Shown here: piece by piece, positions 7,475-15,922 of the stretch
How the letters are laid out: each line of letters opens with the position of its first letter
How positions within the stretch are numbered: the stretch's first letter is position 1
Source: Marinifilum sp. N1E240
GTDB taxonomy: Bacteria; Bacteroidota; Bacteroidia; Bacteroidales; Marinifilaceae
Length of the DNA: 40,779 bases
Assembly (NCBI RefSeq): GCF_009295825.1
Contig: NZ_WHKF01000018.1
Coordinates: 1-40,779 of the forward strand
Direction: 5' to 3'
Program-made: the position numbers and the translations under genes
The notes under the pieces: generated by a model
The model's database searches: none
Seen by the model: only the letters and a program-made list of their open reading frames with translations
What the model was told of the DNA's origin: nothing

Positions 7475-8075
7475 TCTTCCATAGTTTTTTAAAGTATTTT
7501 ATTGGTTTATAGCCCCAAAACCCTAAAAGAATAAGGAAAAAAGCGAGAAAATCGAGTTTTAGAAATAAATCATGCCTATATAAATCAAAAATTCTAGCAA
7601 AAAGGTTTATAAAAAATAGTCCCATTCCTAAATATCCTATGAATTTAATTTGATTGTACAGCCTCCATTCCTGATTTGAGTCGTACCACGTTTTATACAT
7701 ATGATTGTCTGGATCTATCTTGACCAGTTGCGAAAAGTAGGATTGAGATTCCTCATATTTGTCAAATCTTTGAGCTATAACACCACATGCATACCAATAT
7801 TTTTCATTCGTTTGATCGTAATATTCCGATCCTTTCAATCTAGAAACAAGAATAGCCACCTCCTTTAAACATTTATTTGCTTTGGTATAGTGTTTCTTCT
7901 TATCTAAAGCTAAAATATAAGAGAGTTTTATATAGGTAATTTCTTCTATTGCGTCCAGGTCTTTTTTTTCATTAAAATTTTTGAAATAGATTAAATTCCT
8001 TTCATATAGATCAATAATTGAATTAAAATTATCCCAATCAAGCTCCAGTAATTCGTTTTGTAGTTGGTCGTTCAT
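7464..8075 (-). CDS. TPR-like protein with C-terminal membrane hairpin
   Basis: The 203-residue product starts with about 140 residues of helical hairpins resembling tetratricopeptide repeats: YTKANKCLKEVAIL, then EKYWYACGVIAQRFDKYEESQSYFSQLVKIDPDN, where the last stretch is the clearest TPR unit. Two hydrophobic segments follow (about 142-165 and 170-192), so the repeats probably face the cytoplasm and the C-terminus anchors the protein in the inner membrane. It is 29 bp downstream of the secreted TonB-C-like gene and overlaps the next membrane gene. Function unknown; TPRs normally mediate protein contacts. Confidence 0.7.
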   Translation of the reverse strand: MNDQLQNELLELDWDNFNSIIDLYERNLIYFKNFNEKKDLDAIEEITYIKLSYILALDKKKHYTKANKCLKEVAILVSRLKGSEYYDQTNEKYWYACGVIAQRFDKYEESQSYFSQLVKIDPDNHMYKTWYDSNQEWRLYNQIKFIGYLGMGLFFINLFARIFDLYRHDLFLKLDFLAFFLILLGFWGYKPIKYFKKLWKNEI

Positions 8076-8104
8076 GCTTATATCCTCATATCTGAATGTC
8101 CGAA

Positions 8105-9784
8105 TTAAAAGTTCCTGTTAAATTTTACCGTTGGAGGAGGAGGTAAGTTTTTAATCGTTTGCTGAATATGTTTATGCATTTGTAGCTGTTGTTGCTCCCA
8201 GTTCCATCTGTGAAGATGATTCCAATGATTAAAGTGATTGTAATTTACAGGTTGACGATAAAATCGAATTATACTAAAGTCGAGCGGAAGAACAAACTCA
8301 CAAAATTGTTTTCGTTTATTGTGTTTGTAGGCTTTAAAATTGGCTTTTGCCATAGTCGAAGTTGGAAAACCACTTCTTAGAAAATCCAATACGCACTCGT
8401 CTATCTCGGGGTGCTGACGCGATAAAAGTTTCTTTTTTACAATATTACCTTTTTTATCCAATATAATGGAAACCATAACAATTCCTTGAGCATTAACGCT
8501 CAGTGCTTTTTCGAATTTCTTTTCAGCAAGGTAATAATTAAAGCTTTTCTGAATCTGACTGATCTTAAAATGATAGCTTGGATTGGTGATCTGATATACA
8601 GTATCTTTTCCCATTAATCTGTAAGAAGAAACCAACTCTCTGTTTTTATACTTATGGGTGTAGTTTAATTTCTGAAATTCATCGTAAACATCAATGCTTT
8701 GCTCGGTTCCTTTATTCAATATGTTGTTGCCAAGCGAATCCATTACCGAGTGGTAGATGGTTTTTACAATAAACTTACTCGATGAAGCAATCTTTCTTTT
8801 ATAGTGTTGATAATAAACCTGTAAATTTCCTTTTTTATCGAATGTTTTTTCTGATTTGGCTTTGTTGTTTTTGTAATCTATAATATGACGAACAGTTCCA
8901 TTGCTATAATAGGCAGTGAATTCACCATTTTTAATGTTTGGATAAAATGCACTGTAATTTACCGAGTACAGTTTTACACTATCCTGATAGTAATCAAAGG
9001 TCCAAATGGAATCTTGTCTGTTGGCAATTAATGCGTGATATTTTGCTTTGGCGGTATTTCGCACTTCCTGCCAATAGGCATCAAAATAGATAGGTTCTGA
9101 TTTATGAAACTTACTATCGTATTCGGCATATTTGATAATAGCGAGCATATCGTCCGCCTTGTATTCTTTTGAGCTAATTTTATTTTTGATATGTGGTAGA
9201 TGACCAAAATATTTTAATGCTTTTTCTTTAAATTTTCTGGTATTAGGAAAATGATCCAATATCATCTGATCTTTTTCTTTTACCATGTAGGATTCTTTAA
9301 TGGATTGATTTCCCGTCATCTGGAAGGAGAGACCTTCAGAAAATTTATAGTGTTTGGCAAAAATGTTCCCATTATATTCGTAGAGAAATTTAACATACTC
9401 AGGTTTCTTATACAGTAAACCTCTCAAATAAAAGTGTTGAGCAACAAAAAAGGAATCCACACCAATTACAAAATTTTTCACTTTATCGGGTGTGAATAGG
9501 ATACTATCAGATGAACTCTTCTCTTTGAAATAAATTTTCTTGTTTTCAAATTGAATGAGTCCTTCTACTTTATTTCCAATGCTATCGTAATAATGTCCTT
9601 TTTCGTAAGAATCTGAGAATATGGTTTTAATTAGCTTCTTTTCGGGTGCATAACTTAATGGATCAAAGTATCCGTGAATTGCTTTTCCGTTTATGTCGTA
9701 GTGTAAACCTACAGGCGTTTGAGAGTAAGAATACTTCACCAATAGTAGTAATGAAAGTATTAAGGAGAGTTGAAGAGTTTTCAT
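8105..9784 (-). CDS. Secreted protein with MORN-like and TonB-C-like regions
   Basis: A 559-residue protein with a clear signal peptide (MKTLQLSLILSLLLLVKYSYSQ). The middle contains MORN/YwqK-like text (GEFTAYYSNGTVRHIIDYKNN near residue 285, FDKKGNLQVYYQHYKR near 315), typical of Bacteroidota surface or periplasmic proteins. Residues about 425-505 resemble the TonB C-terminal fold (AQGIVMVSIILDKKGNIVKKKLLSR... DECVLDFLRS), but there is no N-terminal anchor or proline-rich spacer, so it is not a canonical energy transducer. The tail is rich in histidine, tryptophan and glutamine (YNHFNHWNHLHRWNWEQQQ). First gene of a three-gene minus-strand operon. Role unknown. Confidence 0.75.
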   Translation of the reverse strand: MKTLQLSLILSLLLLVKYSYSQTPVGLHYDINGKAIHGYFDPLSYAPEKKLIKTIFSDSYEKGHYYDSIGNKVEGLIQFENKKIYFKEKSSSDSILFTPDKVKNFVIGVDSFFVAQHFYLRGLLYKKPEYVKFLYEYNGNIFAKHYKFSEGLSFQMTGNQSIKESYMVKEKDQMILDHFPNTRKFKEKALKYFGHLPHIKNKISSKEYKADDMLAIIKYAEYDSKFHKSEPIYFDAYWQEVRNTAKAKYHALIANRQDSIWTFDYYQDSVKLYSVNYSAFYPNIKNGEFTAYYSNGTVRHIIDYKNNKAKSEKTFDKKGNLQVYYQHYKRKIASSSKFIVKTIYHSVMDSLGNNILNKGTEQSIDVYDEFQKLNYTHKYKNRELVSSYRLMGKDTVYQITNPSYHFKISQIQKSFNYYLAEKKFEKALSVNAQGIVMVSIILDKKGNIVKKKLLSRQHPEIDECVLDFLRSGFPTSTMAKANFKAYKHNKRKQFCEFVLPLDFSIIRFYRQPVNYNHFNHWNHLHRWNWEQQQLQMHKHIQQTIKNLPPPPTVKFNRNF

Positions 9785-9915
9785 TTAATCAAATTCTTTA
9801 TGGAGGTTGGGTTAGCTACATAATAATTAGGCATCCCAATTTATTTAAAAGCATTTATTAAACAAAATAGAATGAATGTAAATTAATAGAAGGATGGGTG
9901 AATATTTGGTATGGA

Positions 9916-10030
9916 ACAATCCCAGAGGGATTGTATGATTCTAGAAGATGATATAAATAGGACATTCGATCCCGATGGGATCGCACTCATATCCTGTCAA
10001 TAATACTATATATATGAATCCTTTGGATTC
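9916..10030. repeat. Three evenly spaced tri-loop hairpins
   Basis: Three perfect hairpins with 3-nt loops: ACAATCCC-AGA-GGGATTGT (9916-9934), CGATCCC-GAT-GGGATCG (9967-9983) and GAATCC-TTT-GGATTC (10016-10030). Their starts are 51 and 49 bp apart. All share an ATCC/GGAT core but are not copies of each other outside it. They fill the 292-bp gap between two minus-strand genes, where I see no gene. They could be a transcript-end structure of the symporter gene or a family of palindromic repeats. Confidence 0.7.
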
Positions 10031-10076
10031 TACTATCGGCGAGAATCATTTGAAAACTTCGCCAGTGCTGTCAGCT

Positions 10077-11534
10077 TTAATCCAATTCTACCATCCCAGC
10101 CTTTTCGATAAAAGCCTTAGCTTTTTCTGGTTCTGATTGTGTAAGATAACTTATCAATACAAAAATAATGGCAGAACCAATCATACCTACAGCAGCTTGC
10201 TGAACTGATGCAATTTCCCATGGAGTAGGGAGTTTAACACCTAAGGCAACCAGCAAATTATAGGTGGAGAAAAGCAAACCAAATACAATTGAACAAGCAG
10301 CTGCAGTAGAGTTCCCTCGTTTCCAAATAAAGGCGAGTATCAATGGAACAAATGCTCCTGTTGCCAGAAAATCGGAACCAATCCAGGCGATTCTTAGGAT
10401 GGAACGAATTTCGAGTGCAATTAGTAAGCCCAGGATTGCAATTACAAGAGTAGAGAGTTTTCCAATCCAAACCATTTGTGAGGATTTGGCATTGGGTAGA
10501 ATTCTACTTTTTATAATGTCTACGCTTAGTACCAGAGCTCCTGTGTTTACCATGGAATCCATGGTTGACATGATAGCCGAGCACAAGCCCACAAATAGCA
10601 AGGCTGCCATTCCCATTGGCATGTAATCCACGATAAAAGCAGCTACAATACCACCTTCGGGAACCGTATCGTATAAGCCAACAGTTAACATTCCTGTTAA
10701 AGTAACAATAAGATAGAGCGGAATGAATACGAAAAAAGAGAGCGACATCATCTTTTTGGCATCATCAGGTATTTTGGTAGCGGATATTCTTTGCCAGATA
10801 TTGGCTTGAATCATCCAGGAACAACCAAAGGTGATGATGAATACAAAGTTGCCGGATATGTTGTGAAAGAATGAGAAAAATTCTGGTTTATCAGACTTGA
10901 TAGCTATCTCATGCACTTTTTCGAATCCACCGGAATGGTGATAAGCAAATGCAAATAAGGCAATGGCAGCAATTAATAAAAAGACAAATTGAATAATATC
11001 AGTAACTACAACTCCTTTAAAACCACCAAAAAATGAATAGACCAAAACGATTAGGGTACCGATTAAAGCTGCTACTTTGTAATCCACATCAAAAAAGGAT
11101 TGGAAGAATCTGCCAATAACAACAGCTTGAGTGGCTACGCCCAATATCATGAAAATCAGGATTAGGATGGATAGGAGCAGAGCAACTTTTCTGTCGTAGC
11201 GCTCTTCCATTAATTGCGGTTGAGTAATGGTGCCTATTTTTCGTATTCCCTTCGAGAAAAGGAACATTAAAAAAGTAGAGAAAAGTACTGGCATTCCATA
11301 GATCCAAAAGGAACTGATTCCCTGGTTGAAACCATGATCCACCAAATCGATAGCCGATCCGCCTCCCCACCAGGAAGCAATGAAAGTGATGGATAGAGCC
11401 CAGAAAGGAAGTTGTCTTCCAGCCAAAAAATAATCTTCGGTGTTCTTGCTGGCTTTCGATCGCAAAACAATAAATAGGATGGCGATAAAGTAAGCAGCCA
11501 GAAGGACTATGGATATATTTTGAAGCTGATTCAT
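10077..11534 (-). CDS. Sodium/solute symporter (SSS family)
   Basis: A 485-residue integral membrane protein with about 13 hydrophobic segments and the SSS-family signature blocks: TEDYFLAGRQLPFWALSITF near residue 32, ASWWGGGSAIDLVDHGFNQG near 53, SFFGGFKGVVVTDIIQF near 167, and the later GLCSAIMSTMDSMVNT near 316, which matches the family's sodium-site helix (A-A-x-x-S-x-x-D/S). Such carriers import sugars, amino acids, organic acids or similar solutes with sodium. The substrate cannot be read from sequence. It is probably monocistronic: MtfA-like gene upstream is 78 bp away, and a possible promoter lies in the gap. Confidence 0.93.
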   Translation of the reverse strand: MNQLQNISIVLLAAYFIAILFIVLRSKASKNTEDYFLAGRQLPFWALSITFIASWWGGGSAIDLVDHGFNQGISSFWIYGMPVLFSTFLMFLFSKGIRKIGTITQPQLMEERYDRKVALLLSILILIFMILGVATQAVVIGRFFQSFFDVDYKVAALIGTLIVLVYSFFGGFKGVVVTDIIQFVFLLIAAIALFAFAYHHSGGFEKVHEIAIKSDKPEFFSFFHNISGNFVFIITFGCSWMIQANIWQRISATKIPDDAKKMMSLSFFVFIPLYLIVTLTGMLTVGLYDTVPEGGIVAAFIVDYMPMGMAALLFVGLCSAIMSTMDSMVNTGALVLSVDIIKSRILPNAKSSQMVWIGKLSTLVIAILGLLIALEIRSILRIAWIGSDFLATGAFVPLILAFIWKRGNSTAAACSIVFGLLFSTYNLLVALGVKLPTPWEIASVQQAAVGMIGSAIIFVLISYLTQSEPEKAKAFIEKAGMVELD

Positions 11535-11584
11535 ATATTGAGATCTAAATTGAAATGTGTGTTAATTGCTATTCTCGCAAACTG

Positions 11585-11592
11585 CAAATGTA
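11585..11592 (-). promoter_or_regulatory. Possible -7 element of the symporter gene
   Basis: TACATTTG on the minus strand (11592 to 11585) fits TAnnTTTG and lies about 50 bp before the symporter start. I see no convincing -33 TTTG. Confidence 0.3.
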
Positions 11593-11612
11593 CAATACAG
11601 ATTTTCTATTTG

Positions 11613-12494
11613 CTATGAATAATGCGGTTTACCACAGCATTTTTTGAATTTAAGTCCACTATTGCAAGGGCAAGGACTATTTCTGCCAATACTCTGTTTT
11701 GATTTCATCAATTTACGAGTGGACATGTTTTGATTGAAAATTTCCTCAAGTAAGTGGTAGAGTTCAGGATGAGATTGTTTTAAAAGTTTTGGTCTTTCGA
11801 AAAAGTACTCACTAATAACGGCGAAAAACTCTGCTTTATTGGTGCCTCCATAAGGATTGATATCTGATTTGTTTTCGTAGATTTCATCAATCTTTTTCGA
11901 TATTAAATCTACCCAGGGCAATGCAAATTGGTTGTTTACCAACACTTCAGGAATGCCATCAACATTGCCGTCCAGCTTGTCGATTAAATGTACAAACTCG
12001 TGAATAGCTGTATTCTTTTTATCAGATCCGTTCGAAAATCCATGATGAAGTGCTCGTTGAGACAGAATCATTTTGCCTTCCATATAACCTGAGCCTACCA
12101 TGCCTAATATTCTGGAATCTTCACCATTGGTTTCAAATTTATCGTTGAAACTGCTTGGGTAAATCAATACTTCGAACAGATTGGTGTATTTCCATTGAGG
12201 AAATTCAAATACCGGAATTATGGCACTTGCAGCAACCAGCACTTCATCGGTAGTATCCGTTGTGGTGTTGATACCAGTAATTCTACAATTCAGCAGAAAC
12301 TCATGCACTTTAAATTCGAATCTGGTTTTTTCTTCGGCAGATAAGCTATTGTAAAAATTCACTTTTGAGATTAATATTTTTCTCCAATCACCTGGAAATG
12401 GAGTTTTAGGTGTTTTCCATGTTTTGTTATTCCAAAGTTTTCTGAATAAGTAATAGGCAAGTGACAGGAGAATAAGTAGGTAGATAATTTTCAT
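11613..12494 (-). CDS. MtfA-type zinc peptidase with SEC-C tail
   Basis: The 293-residue protein has an N-terminal membrane helix (residues 3-19), then an MtfA/DgsA-modulator domain (about 35-265) with the metal site HEFVH (H165, E166, H169) followed by LIDKLDG, and upstream VLIYPSSF and SQRALHHGF blocks typical of MtfA. E. coli MtfA is an aminopeptidase that binds the repressor Mlc. The C-terminal 20 residues are a SEC-C zinc motif (GRNSPCPCNSGLKFKKCC; C-x-C-x8-C-C). SEC-C is best known at the end of SecA; its presence here suggests an extra zinc-dependent contact, perhaps with the translocation machinery or ribosome. The combination of anchor, peptidase and SEC-C is less usual than plain MtfA. 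Confidence 0.88.
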   Translation of the reverse strand: MKIIYLLILLSLAYYLFRKLWNNKTWKTPKTPFPGDWRKILISKVNFYNSLSAEEKTRFEFKVHEFLLNCRITGINTTTDTTDEVLVAASAIIPVFEFPQWKYTNLFEVLIYPSSFNDKFETNGEDSRILGMVGSGYMEGKMILSQRALHHGFSNGSDKKNTAIHEFVHLIDKLDGNVDGIPEVLVNNQFALPWVDLISKKIDEIYENKSDINPYGGTNKAEFFAVISEYFFERPKLLKQSHPELYHLLEEIFNQNMSTRKLMKSKQSIGRNSPCPCNSGLKFKKCCGKPHYS

Positions 12495-12641
12495 AATGGA
12501 TGTGAGAGGTTTAAATGTATAGTTTGGTAAATTTTTACGGATCCTAATTTAGAAAACTTGTTATGACTTAGCAATAATGTTTTATCAAATTGTATCTTAT
12601 TTTAGAATAAAGACCACGACCGATCTAAAATAAGTATATTC

Positions 12642-12657
12642 GTATCGCAAACGATAC
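12642..12657. promoter_or_regulatory. Palindromic operator before the peroxidase gene
   Basis: GTATCG-CAAA-CGATAC: 6-bp perfect arms, 10 bp before the glutathione peroxidase start. MarR-family regulators bind short palindromes of this size, and an OhrR-like MarR gene is second in the transcription unit, so autoregulation through this site is likely. The regulator-site match is inference. Confidence 0.55.
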
Positions 12658-12667
12658 AAATAAAGAA

Positions 12668-13150
12668 ATGGAAAAAAGTTTTTATGATTTTACAGCCAAA
12701 AGTCTGCAGGGCAAAGAGCTTAGCATGAGAAATTTTGAGGGGAAAATGGTTCTGCTTGTGAATACAGCAAGCAAATGTGGATTAACTCCTCAGTACAAAG
12801 GCTTGGAGGAATTGTATCAAAAATATAAAGAGGATGGTTTGATCATTCTCGGATTTCCTTGCAATCAGTTTGGAAATCAGGAGCCAGGAGATGCTAAAAC
12901 CATATCCGAAGGCTGTTTAATCAATTATGGAGTGAGCTTTCCCATGTTCGAAAAGGTTGAGGTAAATGGCGAGAATGCACATCCTTTGTATCAGTATCTT
13001 AAAAAGGAATTGAAAGGATTTTTAGGAGGGAGTATCAAATGGAATTTTACAAAATTTCTGATGGATAGAGATGGAAAAGCAATAAAACGATTTGCACCGA
13101 CTACCAAGCCAGAAAAAATAGGGAAGTTTTTAGAAAAACTTTTGAAATAG
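12668..13150 (+). CDS. Glutathione peroxidase family thiol peroxidase
   Basis: 160 residues, the usual length. The catalytic tetrad is visible: C37 (NTASKCGLT), Q71 (FGNQEPG), W125 and N126 (KWNFTKF). The active residue is cysteine, not selenocysteine, so it is likely a thioredoxin-dependent peroxidase that reduces hydrogen peroxide and organic hydroperoxides in the cytoplasm. [12 protein letters not shown] is the family signature. It lies 55 bp before the OhrR-like gene and behind a palindromic operator, consistent with induction by organic peroxides. Confidence 0.95.
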   Translation: MEKSFYDFTAKSLQGKELSMRNFEGKMVLLVNTASKCGLTPQYKGLEELYQKYKEDGLIILGFPCNQFGNQEPGDAKTISEGCLINYGVSFPMFEKVEVNGENAHPLYQYLKKELKGFLGGSIKWNFTKFLMDRDGKAIKRFAPTTKPEKIGKFLEKLLK

Positions 13151-13204
13151 TGCAGGAATTGTAACAATTTTGTTGCTTCATAAAATTAACATATAGAATT
13201 CGTA

Positions 13205-13645
13205 ATGAGTTTTGATCAACTTAAATTAGATAATCAATTGTGTTTTCATTTGTATGCAGCTTCACGCCTGATTACAAGAGAGTATCAACCTTTTTTAGAT
13301 GAATTGGGCATTACTTACCCACAGTATTTGGTATTTATGGTGCTATGGGAAAAGGATGGAGTATCAGTGAACGAAATTTCTCAAAAGCTAATATTGAATA
13401 CCAATACGGTAACGCCTCTGCTAAAGAGAATGGAATCATCGGATTTTATTAGTCGCGAACGTTGCAATGAAGACGAAAGAAGAGTGATTGTAAAATTGAC
13501 AGAGAAGGGGAGAGCCATGGAAATTGAAGCTGCAAAGATTCCGAAAGGCATTTCCTCTTGTATTTTATCGGATGAAATGAAAATGGAAGATTTGATGGAA
13601 TTAAAAGACAAGCTGCATGAACTGATTGATGTTCTTAAGAAATAA
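13205..13645 (+). CDS. OhrR-like MarR family regulator
   Basis: 146 residues with the MarR winged helix. The opening LDNQLCFHLYAASRLITREY matches the OhrR subgroup, in which the N-terminal cysteine (here C13) senses organic hydroperoxides. Recognition helix region NTNTVTPLLKRMESSDFISR is near residues 65-84 and the wing is RCNEDERRVIVKLTEKG. OhrR proteins repress peroxidase genes until their cysteine is oxidised. Tandem placement after glutathione peroxidase and the GTATCG palindrome support a local peroxide-sensing pair. Other cysteines (C88, C119 by rough count) could take part in disulfide formation. Confidence 0.88.
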   Translation: MSFDQLKLDNQLCFHLYAASRLITREYQPFLDELGITYPQYLVFMVLWEKDGVSVNEISQKLILNTNTVTPLLKRMESSDFISRERCNEDERRVIVKLTEKGRAMEIEAAKIPKGISSCILSDEMKMEDLMELKDKLHELIDVLKK

Positions 13646-13646
13646 A

Positions 13647-13683
13647 AAGAGCCTGAAATAATTTTTTCAGGCTCTTCTTTTTT
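13647..13683. terminator. Shared terminator between convergent genes
   Basis: 12-bp perfect stem (AAGAGCCTGAAA at 13647-13658, complement at 13665-13676) with a 6-nt loop, followed by a C and six T. The A-rich left flank makes it usable in both directions, for the MarR gene and for the exporter operon. Confidence 0.88.
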
Positions 13684-13686
13684 GGT

Positions 13687-15180
13687 TTAATAAGCAACCT
13701 CTTTGTTTTTTTCAAAGTTGTAAAAGGTTTTTCTCATTAAATCCGCCAGATTCATTTTGTAGCTAATGTATGCTTCAAGGTGGGAAATGTGTGAATTGTC
13801 CAAACGTTCCCGATCCAAGGCCAGGGCTTGGGTATCGATATCTCCATTAGAGAAACGTGATTGTGATATGGCAAAACTTTTCTCTGCAACCTCAACATTT
13901 TTCTCGAGCAATTGCAGTCTGCGTAAACTACTGTGAAGGTTATTTACCGTGCTAATTATTTCTCTTTCTATGGTAACGGTTTCCTCTTCAATATCAAGTA
14001 AATTCTGATTGATTTGAGTTTGAGCTGATTTTACTCTTGCTTTATTTTCACCCCAATCCAAAATAGGAATACTAACTTTAAAGGCAACACCAAAGTTTCC
14101 AGGTCGATCTTTCAGGTTACTCCAGGAGTTTTTAATTGCTGTGTTCAAAGAAGTGTTTCGGTCGGTTCTTTCAATTCCAATTAAATCATAATAGGCATTA
14201 ATACTACCCGAAATGGCTCCATAGGATTTCACTCTTTTAATATCCAGCTTAGCCAGTTTCAATTGCAGTTGTTTTTCTTTCAATTCCATTCTGGAATCCA
14301 AACCATGTTTAATGGCTTTTTGCACATCAACCTGTATGGGATGGTAATTAAAATCACTTTTTAGAACAATGCTATCCTTTAGTGAGATACCAAGGGTTTG
14401 CTTGAAAATATTCAATTGAGTTTCATAATTTACCGAAGCCAGATCGTAGGTGTTTCTTGCTTCTCCTAAATCGACTTCCATTTGCAGAGCTTCTACCTCT
14501 CGAATTAAGCCCGCTTTGAATTTATTCTCGGCTATTTGATATGCTTTTTCCTGGCGCTGAAGTGATTTGTTTGCAATTTTCATTCTCTCTTTAGAAGAGT
14601 GCAATCGATAAAAGGTTTCACTAACCTGATAAATGATGTCCAATTCATTTCTTTTAAGACGCTTACCCGTTAGCTCGTAATTGGTTTTAGCTCTTTCGTA
14701 ATCGGTTTTAATCTTGTTGTACATGTACAAGGACTGAATGGGCTGTGAAAAACCTAATCTGGTTGTCATTTGCATTATTTTTTCATCCTGATCGTAATCG
14801 TCGGTATTAAAAATACCAGATTGAATAAACAAATTCCCATCGGTTGGTAAGGGCTGGTTTATGGTAAGATTAGTGGAGTAAGACAATTGCTTATCCGAAA
14901 AGTAGGTTAAACCAATGGAATCCTGGTAGGATGTAATGCGTTCGGAATAGTTGGGCAATTCCATATCCAAAGTTACATGTGTTTTAAAAGAACTGGTTGC
15001 TGCTTTAAGATTGTACTCGGCTCCTTTTAAGCTTTCGCTAAGCATGCGAATGCTATAGCTTTGTTTCTTTGCGATTTCAATACTGGCATCCAAATCCAAA
15101 GTAAGGATGTTTTTTTTCTGGGCATTTGCACTAAGGCAAAGGCTGAGTATGGCAAAAGTATATAGGTATTTTAATTTCAT
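13687..15180 (-). CDS. TolC-like outer-membrane efflux protein
   Basis: 497 residues with signal peptide MKLKYLYTFAILSLCLSANAQ and two OEP (TolC-type) repeats, each a long coiled helix pair: LDLDASIEIAKKQSYSIR at the start, AYQIAENKFKAGLIREVEALQMEVDLGEARNTY (near 215) and the equivalent second-half text KSFAISQSRFSNGDIDTQALALDRERL (near 435). These proteins form trimeric outer-membrane channels. It is the last gene of the six-gene exporter operon, 17 bp after the ATPase, and provides the exit duct for the adaptor/MacB-type complex. Confidence 0.93.
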   Translation of the reverse strand: MKLKYLYTFAILSLCLSANAQKKNILTLDLDASIEIAKKQSYSIRMLSESLKGAEYNLKAATSSFKTHVTLDMELPNYSERITSYQDSIGLTYFSDKQLSYSTNLTINQPLPTDGNLFIQSGIFNTDDYDQDEKIMQMTTRLGFSQPIQSLYMYNKIKTDYERAKTNYELTGKRLKRNELDIIYQVSETFYRLHSSKERMKIANKSLQRQEKAYQIAENKFKAGLIREVEALQMEVDLGEARNTYDLASVNYETQLNIFKQTLGISLKDSIVLKSDFNYHPIQVDVQKAIKHGLDSRMELKEKQLQLKLAKLDIKRVKSYGAISGSINAYYDLIGIERTDRNTSLNTAIKNSWSNLKDRPGNFGVAFKVSIPILDWGENKARVKSAQTQINQNLLDIEEETVTIEREIISTVNNLHSSLRRLQLLEKNVEVAEKSFAISQSRFSNGDIDTQALALDRERLDNSHISHLEAYISYKMNLADLMRKTFYNFEKNKEVAY

Positions 15181-15197
15181 ATTGTTCAGTTTTAAAT

Positions 15198-15911
15198 TCA
15201 GGCTTTCTGACCGTTTAGAATTACTTGGCTTTGTTTATTAATTTGATCCTGCACAATCAGACCATCTTTAATTACTATTCCTCTGTCGGCATATTCTGCG
15301 ATTTCAGGTTCGTGGGTAATCAATATAATGGTGTTGCCTTCCTGATGCAATTCCCTAAAAATGGACATGATTTCAACACCGGTTTTCGAATCCAAATTTC
15401 CAGTTGGCTCATCGGCTAGTATGATTCCAGGTTTGGTAACCAGTGCTCTTGCAATAGCAACTCTTTGTCTCTGTCCTCCAGATAGTTCATTAGGTTTGTG
15501 ATGTGCTCTTTCTTCCAATCCCATTTTGGCGAGTGCCTCATAGGCTAGCTTTTTTCGTTCGGCTTTGTCTTTACCAGCATATACCAATGGCAGTTCTACA
15601 TTCTGTAATGCATTCAACTTGGGCAGAAGATTAAAGGTCTGAAAAATGAATCCAATTTTACGATTTCGAATCTCCGACAATTCATCATCGTCAAGCGTTG
15701 CAACATTTACGGCATCAAAAATGTAATCACCGGAACTGGGAATGTCAAGACAGCCCAAAATGTTCATGAGTGTTGATTTTCCCGATCCGGAAGGTCCCAT
15801 GATAGAAACGAACTCATTTTCTTTAATGTTGAGATTGACTCCCTTTAAGGCTTCAACCTCAATTTCACCCATTATATATTTCTTTTTAAGATCTTTTATT
15901 TCGATAAGCAT
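15198..15911 (-). CDS. ABC exporter ATPase, MacB/LolD type
   Basis: 237 residues. Walker A is GPSGSGKST (39-47), the Q-loop is [10 protein letters not shown] (near 90), the signature [15 protein letters not shown] starts at 143, Walker B is [12 protein letters not shown] (163-174) and the switch histidine is in [14 protein letters not shown]. The length, [14 protein letters not shown] and DEPTGNLDS text place it in the MacB/LolD/FtsE group, which drives mechanotransmission or lipoprotein release rather than classic transport. It is sandwiched between the permease and TolC genes. It lacks the permease domain that E. coli MacB carries, which is encoded separately upstream. Confidence 0.95.
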   Translation of the reverse strand: MLIEIKDLKKKYIMGEIEVEALKGVNLNIKENEFVSIMGPSGSGKSTLMNILGCLDIPSSGDYIFDAVNVATLDDDELSEIRNRKIGFIFQTFNLLPKLNALQNVELPLVYAGKDKAERKKLAYEALAKMGLEERAHHKPNELSGGQRQRVAIARALVTKPGIILADEPTGNLDSKTGVEIMSIFRELHQEGNTIILITHEPEIAEYADRGIVIKDGLIVQDQINKQSQVILNGQKA

Positions 15912-15922
15912 AGCGATAGGTT

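Noticed and set aside
8105-9784. Canonical TonB energy transducer
   Set aside because: Only the C-terminal part resembles TonB; there is a cleavable signal peptide instead of an inner-membrane anchor and no proline-rich spacer.
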